Positions 1 to 11,602 of a stretch of DNA of 64,000 nt are shown here, one piece after another. Position 1 is the stretch's first letter; every line of letters begins with the position of its first letter. Source of the stretch: Dirofilaria immitis (lineage: Eukaryota > Nematoda > Chromadorea > Rhabditida > Onchocercidae); assembly GCA_024305405.1 (NCBI GenBank), contig JAKNDB010000109.1, positions 4,340,001 through 4,404,000 of the forward strand. Direction: 5' to 3'. The notes under the pieces are model-generated. The model searched no databases, was not told where the DNA came from, and worked only from the letters and a program-made list of their open reading frames with translations. Position numbers and translations under genes: made by a program.

Positions 1-234
1 ATATGATGTGGCATCTCAAAGTAAAGTGAAAGATCGTTATGTTAAGAGCTCATATTTACTCATTTCGTCCGACATATATTTATTCCTTATCATCAAAAAT
101 GCAATCTTTCACTTTATTCATCTAAACACACATATCTACTCTTATATTCAGTTGGAAATATCAAAGCGCAAAATTTTAAAGTCATCTATAGGTACCGTTT
201 TTAGCAATAACTGTCTAAACCGAACTTTCCTAAC

Positions 235-775
235 AGCTTCTAAATGCTGCATAAGAAGGCGTCTTCCGTATTTCATTGATTCCTCGCACCTGTGGTTAAA
301 GGATGATGAAGATGCTCTTAACATAGCGTATGCAATACCAGCTCCACCGGTATATGCACCTCCATGTAAATCATCAATATTAGAAGATCTATTCATTATT
401 TTTCTCAAAAATTGTTCTGCTTCATTCTCCAACCACGCTATCGTGACCTGAAAAAATGGCTAACTAAATTTAACTATAATCATAGGAAACTCATAAACTG
501 TGTATGACAAATAGTTAATATCCAGTGAATTCCAACATTCTGTTTCACAAAATGATTGACAGTTTAAATTTTCCACTTTTTGAAGCTTTTTAAAAGTTTA
601 CAAATTAATTAAAAATTAAAAATCTCTGGACATATCTTCGTATACCACTTTTTCTTGCATTCTGAGAGCAAACAGTATAAATCAACGAAAAGAGATAACC
701 TTCGGAATTACTTACGGATTCAGCTCCTTTATTTGGGTTTTTTGAAAGGGATTTTCTATATAACGCGGCAGCCAT
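235..775 (-). CDS. LANCL: LanC-like protein, N-terminal two exons (gene runs off left edge)
   Basis: Two exons are visible on the minus strand. Exon 1 (775-716) starts at ATG and codes for about 20 residues before a GTAAGT donor. Exon 2 starts at 447 after a TTTTTTCAG acceptor in the same phase and reads to about 235, where GTTAGG could be a donor; the true end is uncertain. Exon 2 holds LHGGAYTGGAGIAYAMLRAS, the first glycine-rich hairpin of the LanC alpha/alpha toroid, followed by a helix like that of human LANCL3. LanC-like proteins are eukaryotic relatives of lantibiotic cyclases, and LANCL1/2 have been linked to glutathione chemistry. The zinc-binding Cys/His residues lie in the C-terminal part, outside this window, so catalytic competence cannot be judged. 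The family call is fairly secure; the subfamily is not. Confidence 0.6.
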
Positions 776-3700
776 TTTAAGGACATAGCCTTTTTTTTAC
801 TGAGAGGTCTAAAAATAAATAAGAAATAAACACCAAACAGATATAGAATAAACATGACAGAAATGGTCCAGTCAAAGTCTTTTGATATGCTATTCCAGCA
901 AATACGGGCTGAAAAAACTTGGCAAAAAACAGTAACAGACTTAAAACATTGAGAAATTATTATTGTAATAATATATGGATACTAATCAATATGTATCTCG
1001 AGTTTCACTGTTTTTTTGGCATTCTCCTACTTAGCAATGCCTACAGCGCTTATAAATATATTAACGACGACACTGCACAATTCGCGAAATCTCCGTCCTC
1101 CCGGCTGAATTCCTGAAGTACTTCCTACCCAAAACCCTGGTCACCTAACCATTATACAACCACTGCGCTTATATCCCTCCCGAAAACTGAACGACTTCAT
1201 ATTTTTTCAACAATGTTGCATGTCGTGAAGTATGAAATTTTACTCTCATATTCATATCGCAAGCTATGAAATTTTACTCTCTCAATTATAACCGTCAAGC
1301 GGTTATAATTTGCATTATATTCTATATGGAAGAAGAGGCTCCTCAGGGCACTTAGGTTTTAGCGTTACCGATTGAATTCCCGGTTTGTTTGTTGGAATTC
1401 AATAATAGCTATGGTCGTATTCACTATGATGATGTTTAATCTCACATTTCTCTGCATCTTAATTTTTTTGATAAATTAAGTGCAATTTTGCAGTATGTTA
1501 AGGACGTCATGTAGAAGAAGTTTGCTTAGATCACCATCAGTTAGCGTGTCTGTTGCGAAACTTGAAAGTGGCATACCATCGATGAATGATATCAAGAAAT
1601 CAGATGATTACCATTCATCAAAATATACCATTTTGGGTTGTATTTTATCTTTGATATCCACCTTCCTTTTTTAAAATTATGAAATCTTCTTGTTCCCCAC
1701 CAGTGATTTTCCAATGAAACAATCTTATGCAGGCAGTAAACGGAAGGATCCAATGCTTTATACCGACAGAAAAGTGGGTCGAGGTTACTGGCATTTCTCG
1801 AATACCATTTTTCACTCATGGCCAAAAATTCATCCAAAATCAGCGAAAGGGATAAAGCAAAATTTTTGCATAATTTTTTTCTTCTTCTCGTCATGTGCAT
1901 AGATTACAATTGGTATGTTGTTTCCTGTGAATAATTTACATCCATTAATGCTGCCAACTTTTTTGACAGCAGAAAATGTGCTGTTAAGTGTTACACTTTA
2001 TTTTACTTGATATTCATGAAATAGCTACATTATTTAGAATTGAATCCCAACAGATTAAACAGTTTATTTTATTTCTATACAAATCTGTGTTTTCTTTTTT
2101 TTTAATATACATTTTCGAATTATTGTTTCCTATTTCAAGTGAATCTTTTGTGCCAATTGGCCATGCTGAGGAAAACTGTATTAATAATTATTATTATTTA
2201 ATAAGGTTTGGCTATCAGATCAAGAAATTCACAGCGAATTTTTGTTCGAAAGCTGGTGATTACAACTTGCAAAGATCAAGAGTATGAACACTTATCGAAA
2301 TGAGCAAACTGTTCTGAATAATATGGATAGTAATGATAATTGAGAAGAAAAAAAATTTTGGAAAGGAGCGAATAATTCAGTGTGGAAATCATATACAAAA
2401 ATATTTTCCAAATAGGATTTTGCTGTATTTTATGACTTTGAAGTGTATTTTTTGATAATATACAGCGTTATTTTATTAGTTCTCTGAAGTTGTATTCGCT
2501 CTTGTTTTGATGAAAAGTGGAATACTTCCAATTCTGCTTTTTTGGGAATTTCAACGATATGTCTTTGTTTGCTCGTTCACAGATTTCGTTCCTGCGCAAA
2601 AATATGTCAGAAAAAATAAAAGTAATAGCTTTATTATATGGGAATGAATTCATGCCGGAATAATCTAATTTCATCGTAAATTTTCATAGTAAATTTTAAA
2701 ACCAATTTTGATGTTATGAATCCATTCTCAGATTTTTCATTTATTATATGCTTATAAAATATATAAAATATCTCTTGTACATTTAAATAATAAACGATAG
2801 AGCTTCATTTGGAATGTTTATGACTTAGATGAAAGCTAAAGATTCCGTGCGTTCTTTTGCAGAACTGTGGTCTAAATTTGATAAATATCTTATGCACCCG
2901 ATGTAAGTTTCTATCTTTTCAAATCTTAAACTTGCATTTAGCATATTCCGAATTTCTTCGCTTTCTCTTTGATGATACCATTATTTTGTTTTCATTCAAG
3001 ATTATGTAATTTGCATAGCTGGTAAGGATGGTCTAATAAATTTTGGCAGTTACTTGTTCCTGACAGGCATATTTTTCAGTAAATCAGAAAATTGATTCTA
3101 ATTGAGTTATGCTTGTGTAATCTCTTTATTGTTGTATTTTTGGTATGTTTCAGTCTACTGGAGCTAGTTTTCTGTTTTTATTAATATCTTTTTCGGATTT
3201 TGCTCCGGCTTTTCGGGTATCTGATGTTAATAATGATGAAAAACCGGATACGAATTTATGGGTGAACCCTGTTTTTCGCAGCTAAATTAGTTTTTTCAAA
3301 CCAATTTTTCGTTATTTTTGTTAAGAAATGGGAAAATGAGGCAGAGATATTAATTTTAAGAACTTTCCATGTTGCGCAGCAAGCAGAATTAAACATTTGT
3401 TGATTTATTACTGAAGCCAAAATAGAAAAGAAGTTAAGAACGAAATAGAAGTAAGATTCCTGTAGTTCAGAAGTACCTTTTGTTTTTCTTTTGTCTTATG
3501 TGTATGGGAGTTTTATTTTTATCTAAATTAATTTTTATGGACAATAGCTTGATAATATTGCAATTTTGGTTTTCTGATTTGTGGGATTTTTTCCTTGATA
3601 TCTTATTGCTGGTTTTAAATTTGCTTCGAATACGCGAAGAAAAATAATTTTTCGTGTTCAAGGATCAAGCATAGATAGAGTGATGAAATGGCAAATTAGA

Positions 3701-4511
3701 CTTCCATTTAAAGCTATGTCATTGTTCATGTGTAAATAGCTGACACTAGTGGGTAGAATTGCATTTATGAGTGTTCAGACATCTTTTGCAATTTACAGTT
3801 GACGAGGTTGTTTTTTCTGCTCTCTGTATTTCAATAATAAAATACTTCGCCAGTAATACCAACTCTATTTAAATTAGCATTAATGTAATTAGTTTTACTG
3901 CAAGTTTCTTAGAGTGTATCACGGAATGTTGTTGGCAATAATTGTTTTGATGAAAATTAGAGAAAGAATTCTTTCTTTATGTTAACGAAGATCTATTATT
4001 TTTTTGATGCCTTTTAAAGATTTTGGTATCTTAAGTTTCTTTTTAAATAAGATTCATAATCATCGCAAAATGAATTTACCGAAGCAATGAAAATAAATGG
4101 GACATAGTTTAGAAAAACCGAAAGATATTTGTTTTTATAAAGTTATTGAAACTCTTGATTTTGCTATCATAGTCAAAAATTTGCTCTAGCAAAGATTCAC
4201 TAGATATGTTTTTAGTTGACAGTATAGATTATGAAGAATGCGTTTTGCCAAAGTTCGATATGCCATATGTTGCGCATTTATTGTTTTTGAGCAAATAAAA
4301 CGAAGGACATGTACTGATCTCTAAACACTGTAGAAAATCTAGAAAAGCGCAATTCAATCTCAGAATGTCTGGATGAATATTTGCAACTTGGCCAATAAGA
4401 CCAAGCAAGTAGTAATTATTTCGTAAATATCTAACTTCCACTGGAAATCAGACTACTAAAATTACACGGGATCTCGAGCATGTTTCACTATAATAATTTT
4501 CACTGTTCCAG
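776..4511. other. Intergenic or intronic AT-rich stretch, no supported gene
   Basis: No exon with both splice signals and recognisable homology was found in this 3.7 kb. Short ORFs occur on both strands (for example minus 1592-1900 and minus 4229-4441), but none shows a domain or plausible splice partners. A perfect 11-bp inverted repeat with a 5-nt loop lies at 1284-1310, next to two direct copies of a roughly 15-bp motif, TATGAAATTTTACTCTC (about 1229-1246 and 1265-1281). Confidence 0.5.
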
Positions 4512-4921
4512 TATTGGTAGACGATGGGCCGAGCATGTATTTCCCGTCAATCTAATATGCTACGTTTTTATTTTTGTATTGTTAATCATATGGGCTTTTT
4601 CCAGTGTACCGTGGCATTCGTTCGTTGGCAAAGACGGCTGGTATGATTTCAAATGAGGAAGCGAAGTATCTGCGTGCTATGATAGTATATGCATGCAATA
4701 AATATATACTCTTTCAGTTCCAACCGAGAATCACTATAAAAAGTTGTTAGACACTAAAGTAAATATATTATAAGCATATTAACGTATATCTGAATCGATA
4801 TTTGATTATAGGTTTATGCTAGTTCCATATTCTCTAAAATTTTGGCTTTTCTAATGCATGTCCGAAGGTGCTGTGGATAAGAGAAGCTAAGTATCATGAT
4901 ACGCTCATCAAAAAGATCTAA
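4512..4921 (+). CDS. Possible small unidentified gene, C-terminal exons
   Basis: Four exon-like open stretches follow acceptors: 4512-4563, 4605-4684, 4718-4758 and 4868-4921. They read in part as YRGIRSLAKTAGMISNEEAK, then PTENHYKKLLDTK, then VLWIREAKYHDTLIKKI and a stop. The last two join in phase. The joins 4563/4605 and 4684/4718 are each one base out of phase, and the putative intron 4685-4717 is only 33 nt, which is short. Given the single-base losses elsewhere in the window this may still be a real short gene. I do not recognise the family; the hydrophilic, Lys-rich end would suit a small mitochondrial or ribosomal protein, but that is only a guess. Confidence 0.3.
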
Positions 4922-5581
4922 AATAAGTTAGTTCAATCCCTCAAATCATTATCTCCATATCATTTCTTTAAGTAACATTATTGGGTGTCCTTGTGAGTGG
5001 GAAAAATATGAGGGACCGTATCCGTGCTACTCATTCGTTATTTCTTTTTATTTTTAATTTTACAATTGGTAATTTCTAAATAAATCCTTCAGTGGATGAG
5101 AATGATGGAATAAGAACGCAGTGATATCTAAGAATGCAACATTTGCATTTTATTTCCAGTTTTCTAAACTTCAGCGATATCAAAGAGTTCAGAAATAATA
5201 GGAGAGACCTATTTCATCATTCTCATCCATATAGTAAAGCTACAAAATTCTTTTTCTCTCGCCAACACTACAAAGTATCCGTCATGCAAGTTTCGACCAT
5301 CCGTTACAGATTATCAGTAACTTCAGAATTCAGTTCGTTTGTGTTGCTTATTGAAATAGAAAGCCTCATATTCGCATAAACACAGTAAACTAAGTAGAGA
5401 AATTGAAATATTGTCAAACTCAATAATAAACGAAGAAATGCAGGAAGAGAAGAGGAAATGGGCGTAAAGACAAAGAATCAAAAGTGTAATGCAAGGAATA
5501 AAGATCAAAGAATACAATGCACACAGTAGCAACTTGGATTCGTTTATTTGCCGATCTATCGATTAACAGTTTGGTAAAAAA

Positions 5582-8500
5582 ATGGATGCAGAAACGAAGA
5601 TAATGCGGGATGATGGGGTATGTGCGGCTACGACTACGACGACGACTTTACAAGTAAGTGCTATCTGTTGTATGCGAAATACTCTTGGATATTTTATTTT
5701 TATCTTTATGTCGCATGAGATCTGTTCCTGGAATTTGATATCTATCCACTGAACTGCTGTTTTGGAACCGATTATCTCTTTTTCACTATGCTAGAACAGA
5801 AATTCGTGCAATTTTAGTTATTAAATTTAGTAAATATTACAAATTATACTTGTATATCACTTGATATTCCTTTTTTCTCCTGTACTCAATTCTTTCATTC
5901 GGTTAACTCTGAGCATTTGAGAATATAGAACGTAAGTGCTACATGCAAAAAAAGAATTTTATGAATTCATCCTGCGCATATCTTACTGAAGAATGACAGA
6001 ATAGAACAAAACGGTACTGATATGATTGACAATTTTAGTTTTAGGCAGAAGAGACTATCTTCAGAAAAAAAAAAAACAATAGTTTTGTAGATCTGGCGTT
6101 GACTTTTGTGACATTGAAAGCACTGCAATGATGATTAAGCACATGAGGAATCGTGATGGGAATAGAAAACATTCCTTCTATCACTCTATTTTTCAAATGT
6201 TCTACTAGATTTTTAATATTGTCTTCAATTTCTAAGCGACCAAAACCGAATTTGCCGTCGTTTGAAGAAATAAGACGTGCCGTACCGTCGTCATGTTTCG
6301 AAAAGTCGCTGATCAAATCACTGTTTTATCTTGTTTTCGATTCCATAATATTGTATGGTTTGTACAGATTTGTTGGTATATTCGAATCATTTGGGATTGT
6401 TGGGCTGTTTATATGGTAAAGTAATTTCATGTTTGCTCCACCTTAAATGATTGCAAAATAGTATAAAAAATTGCTAAATATATGATTTACCACAAAAATC
6501 GACTGAATAATGTTGAGAATTCGTTTGAATTTGAAAATGAATTACATATATTGAAATAGGTGCATAAACGATTTGAATTTTAGGTATTGTTGCATAGGAA
6601 TGTTCGGATCATCATTGTTTGTGGTTGGCCATGATTGTGGACATGGTACATTTTCCGAATATACGTGGGTCAACGATTTTTTCGGACATATTGCTCATGC
6701 TTCACTTTTGGTACCGTATTGGCCTTGGCAAAAGTCTCATAGACTACATCATCAGTACACTTCTCATATTGACAATGACATGGTCTGCTCGCTTTCTTCT
6801 ATTAAAAATTTGTTTACTTGTATCAGTTATCCTGATGTATTCAAATGTGGTAGTATACTAATCATTAATAGATTGCTTTTTTAATTCTTCAATTAATGTT
6901 GGAGACCAATTGCTTCACTTTATTTAAAATTTAGGGACATCCCTGGGTGGTCGAAAAAGATTTCATGACACGTGGTTGGATAATTCGCAATTTTTCAAAG
7001 ATCCCACTTTCCGGTTTTATTCGGTTGGTTAAACATTATATTTTTAGGTTTGGCTGGTGCAGAATACTGAAGTAAATGTGAAGAATCCCTTAAAAGCAAT
7101 TTCCTAATTCTTGAGATGTGCTTTTCGTTTGCGGATTAATAGATTTCAAAAGAAGCTCTTTTTTACCCAAATGAGAGATTCAGTTTAACATAATGTCATA
7201 TTTTTCGACAAAAAAAAGAATATTTCTAGATGGAGTCCGATTTACACAATAGTTGGTCTACCAGACGGCAGCCACTTTTGGCCTTATAGTAAACTTTTCA
7301 ATAACAATCGCGAACGAGTGAAATGTGTTGTTAGTGGTTTGGCATGTGTATTTTGTGCTGTGGTTAGTTTGTTCCTGCTTAAAAATCTATAATAAATATA
7401 CCGAAAATATATTTCAAAAGTGGTTTCCTCCAAAGTCTGTAAATTTTGCATCGTTTTTGAATTTAATGTATCAAAAACATAATACATATTCCTATTAATA
7501 AATAAATACTTTAGGTGGCCTTTGTTTTATGTAGTTGTAGTTGGTATACATTCATCAAATATTATTACGTTTCGTTATTGTTTCAAGGCTATTGGCTTGT
7601 TATCATAACTTATCTACAACACAACGATTACAGCATAGAGGTTCGTTTCAGAGATTTTTTTATCTTTTTGTAGAAGTTTTTTCATTACTTCGCCACAGTT
7701 GGAAAGTTTCTTGGGATAGATATGCATCCATATCCGTGTATCTGTATTTTTGAGTTCATGGAACATATTTTACATATATTCCACGATATTTTCGATTGCT
7801 TGATGAATGAAAGTTTAACGACCTTGGACACACTTCTTCATTATGGTGTTATGCTTTCTGGTGTTCTACGAATTTTCTTTTTTTCTCTTTTATATTCACA
7901 AAGTGATTAATGCGTTCAAGGAAATGATTAGTAAAGGAGAGATTGATTACAAAAATAAATATTTGAGCTTGAATAAATTATATTCATTTGCTTTTGTTAT
8001 AGTTTATTGGGCGGAAAAATAAATGATGATAAAAGCTGAGGAAAATATGCAAAGGAAGGATTTATAAGCGCATTCATTGATACAAGTGTTATAAGTAGAC
8101 TATTATTATACATTTAAATCATTTTTATACCGCCATAATGGATTGCTTAAAACTGACCAATTTCACTGTTTTATGTTTGTCTAGGTTTACGAGGAAGATT
8201 ACTGGAGTTATGTAATGGGGCAAGTACAAACCATTGATCGAGTTTATGGTTTTGGTATTGATACACTGCTACATCATATTACTGATGGTATCAGTTTTTC
8301 CAGTGTTGATCTTTAGATTAAAAAAACTAGTGGAAAGAAATGAACTAATTGTATCATAGTTATATAAGAATATATGTTTTTAGAAGAAATTCTTTCCGTA
8401 AAAGAAGCGTTATGTTTAAGAAAGCAGGTGATACACCTTTGAAGTTGTTGACGGAGCTAGTGGAAAATTCTATTTTAATTATCCATAATTTATTTTTAAT

Positions 8501-8771
8501 CCATAATTTGCTTTTATATTTATGTCAATATTAATAATTTTTCATTTTCAGGACACGTGGCCCATCATTTCTTCTTTACAAAAATTCCACATTACCATTT
8601 GATGGAAGCAACAGCGGCAATTAGAAATGTTTTGGAACCTTATAAGGCATATCGATGTAAAAGCAATTCCAATTTTTATTGGATTATTTGACGCTCAATG
8701 TAAAGTTAGAATATCTTATTGGTAAAGGCACTGGGATCCTTACTTATGCTAGACAACAAAAAGAGGAATGA
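5582..8771 (+). CDS. fat-2: FAT-2-like membrane fatty-acid desaturase (delta-12 type)
   Basis: Eight exons: 5582-5653, 6237-6415, 6584-6782, 6935-7023, 7230-7362, 7512-7640, 8185-8287 and 8552-8771. All join in phase to about 374 residues, close to C. elegans FAT-2. The three histidine boxes of front-facing membrane desaturases are present: HDCGH (exon 3), HRLHH (exon 3) and HVAHH (exon 8), as are the conserved WPWQKSH and [10 protein letters not shown] segments. HDCGH and HQYTSH resemble FAT-2 more than the omega-3 enzyme FAT-1. The family uses cytochrome b5, a di-iron centre and oxygen in the ER membrane to desaturate oleoyl chains to linoleoyl chains. As written, exon 8 hits a stop at 8689-8691 after about 347 residues. 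One extra T in the T5 run 8673-8677 restores a C-terminus that aligns without gaps to FAT-2 and ends at 8769-8771. Some donors (6783 GTCTGC, 7024 GTTGGT) are weak, but the protein homology fixes them. Confidence 0.92.
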
Positions 8772-11602
8772 TGATTTGTCAAGTTTTTTTTTTTTTTTTT
8801 TGTAATGTTTTTAAATCAGTTTTGAAAAATGAGTTTGAAACTTTCATCACTTCAGTGTTTTACAATGTCAACGATTGGTGGCATTTGTAATAAGGGTTTG
8901 CTTTTACTGTTATGAGTTCTGGTGTATTAGTAATAAAAGTTTTTATTCGACTATGTTAATTTAGTAAAGTTATTTGTTAATGTTGCTCTGCTTCTCTCAT
9001 AAATATTATTAGCTTAAATCTAAATAAAGGTTTCAAAATTTTGCCTCGAAGGTTCAGAAAAAGTTTCTGATTTCCAACATTGTTTTCTTGTTTTATGTTG
9101 AAGAAAAAATTGTAATGAAGTGAGAGGGAAGGAGAGAGAGTAAAAAGAAATCAGTGAAGCATTGGATGGAGGAATCGTTGATTAAAAACGTGCAATTTAA
9201 TTAGTCAGGTTATTTTGACATCGAATTTTATGGTTAAGACATAAATATAAATATTTGATAATTCTCTTATCTTTGCACTTGGCTCTATTTCCTTTGATTT
9301 CTTAAAAATGAAAAATAAATGCCCAAGTTTGACTGATGCTCTGTGCCCTATAAAGAGACATTAACCAAACAGTAATGATGACTTATCGCATAATCCATTC
9401 CAATTGGAAATTCCGGATGTAAAGAAAACGGGTAGTATAGCCACTTGCGAATGGATATTTGCTTAAATAAGTAAAACATCCCAGTCTTTGGGTTTGTAGA
9501 TTTATTTCCGGTTCTTCGGAACTTCCGAGGAAGTCAGTCAATCTAGACTCACTGAGAGTTCTTTACGAAGTATAAGTATAGTTTGTGAAGTTCATCTTAA
9601 AAACTTCAAGAAATCCATGAAATAAAGAAACGGGACAATAGATTTTCAAATCCACTGTCCTGTTTCTGATCTTTTAAACTTTCAAATCGTGAAAAGCGTT
9701 TGAAATAATAGTAAAAAATCGAAATCCCTGTAATGTTTCATCAAGACTGGTTACAGTGTGAGTCTGGGGTATTGATTATTCGCCGTCGTCGCTTTGAAAA
9801 TCTAATTCTACACTTACCAAATAGTCGAATGACCAATTCGGGCTAAAAAAAAATCGAAGGTTTCTAAATTAAAATGTTTGAAAACACTTGAATTTGCTTC
9901 GTGATATGCATAATTATCAACTTGAGAAATAGTATGAGAAATATCATAAAGTAATTATAAGGTGATTATCAGAAGATGATTATCAATTGAAAAATATCAT
10001 GCTGAAATTGCTTGCTCCGAACTTTCATTGGATGCTATCCACCTGTTTTTGGAATAAAGCTCTATTGACCTGATTTTCAAAACTTACTATAAAAAGGAAT
10101 AAAGTACCATTCACCTTTGAAACAATTTGTGGATCTCTAGGATTCCAACTCCTTTATTAATAATTCTTATGAGGATTAATATCTATATAAGAAACCTAAC
10201 GTTTATTTTATATAAGGAGATTTTCACTTCAATTTTTCGATCGTTGAAACGCAGTTCGCACAAAGACTATTCAACTTGCAACTTGCTATGAAATTCAAAA
10301 AAAACTACTTTCGAAACTCAGCTCAGCATTCTGATTGATTGAGGAAGATAAGTAGAACAATCTAGATGTAGCCATGAAGTATCTATAAAGTTTCAATTAA
10401 GTTTATAACATTTTCAAAATATTTTATTTGCATGTCTCCTTCAGAACAGTCTCACTCTAAGTATAAATTTTAATATGCTGGTAAATCATCGTATACCTTT
10501 TGTTCAGTCGCGATTTTAATATCTACATTACTAATATCGTAACATTTGTTCACAAGTCATGATCCTTTCTAGTTAAAAAGTTACAAATGTTAATAGTACA
10601 TATTTTTCGCCTGCTCTTCGATTTCAATCATAAAAAATGCTACTAAAAGTATTTTGTCCTTAAGGTAATTATTTCTATCCTTGCATCACTTTCTTTGGTT
10701 ATACATTATTTGCATACGCTTATTCATCCATTCCTACTCCTTAACATACTCTTGTACATTATTCTTCTATCTTGGCTTAATTTTCTTTAAACTGTAGACA
10801 CTTGTCGTTATTTAAATCTTACACTGCTGGTTCAATGAATATGTAATAATTGCAGAACGATCATGTAACTGCGATATCTGCTAGCACGTTTGGTTTTGAA
10901 ATAAACGCAAACAGCATAATTCACGCATCCGTGTCGTAAATAAAAAAATCGTGAATGTATTCAATCCTTTTGTATTTTACTCTTTTTACATTGGAACCTT
11001 TCTTTTTAATTCGGTAATTTAATACTAAGCATTTACAAGTTTTGCATTACGGTTGACCTCACAGAATTTACTGATAAGTTGTTCAAGCTGTGACGTTCCG
11101 GACACCTAACTATTTCATATAGTTTCTTATAAAAGCAAAAAAAGCTTTCAAAAAGTTACTTTTAGAAGGCAAACTCTTTTGCTTTTGAAGCATTTGGAAG
11201 CCCCAGCCTGTTAATGCATGAAAGAAAAAATAATAAATGTGTCAAACTTCCGAAAAATCGTGATCTCAAACTTATGGCAGAACTATTAAACTAAGATCTT
11301 TGTTTCCATAAAGATGCCGTTACAGACCTTAAAAAACAAAAAATCGAATTACAATTCGTCATATCTTAACGTTACTCAGATGATTATATTTACCTTTACA
11401 ATAGCTATCGCTCCTTCTCATCAAAAGATTTTTATTTGCAAACAAAAAAATTGCGATTTGCAAAAATTGTGGAAACTTTAAAAATTAAGCATTCATTATT
11501 AATCAAATAATTCGAAAAACCCAGATAACTGCAGCAGAAACTTTAGAAAAAGCTATTTTTAATTAATTAATTACTTATAATTGGAAAAAATTGTTTCTGA
11601 TA
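8772..11602. other. Intergenic, AT-rich, no supported gene
   Basis: This 2.8 kb stretch between the end of fat-2 and the cysteine-repeat gene, which converge, has no ORF with homology or coherent splice signals. It contains a poly-T run near 8780 and otherwise unremarkable AT-rich sequence. Confidence 0.5.

Noticed and set aside
1592..1900. 102-codon minus-strand ORF
   Set aside because: No homology recognised, overlaps a plus-strand ORF of similar quality, no splice context.
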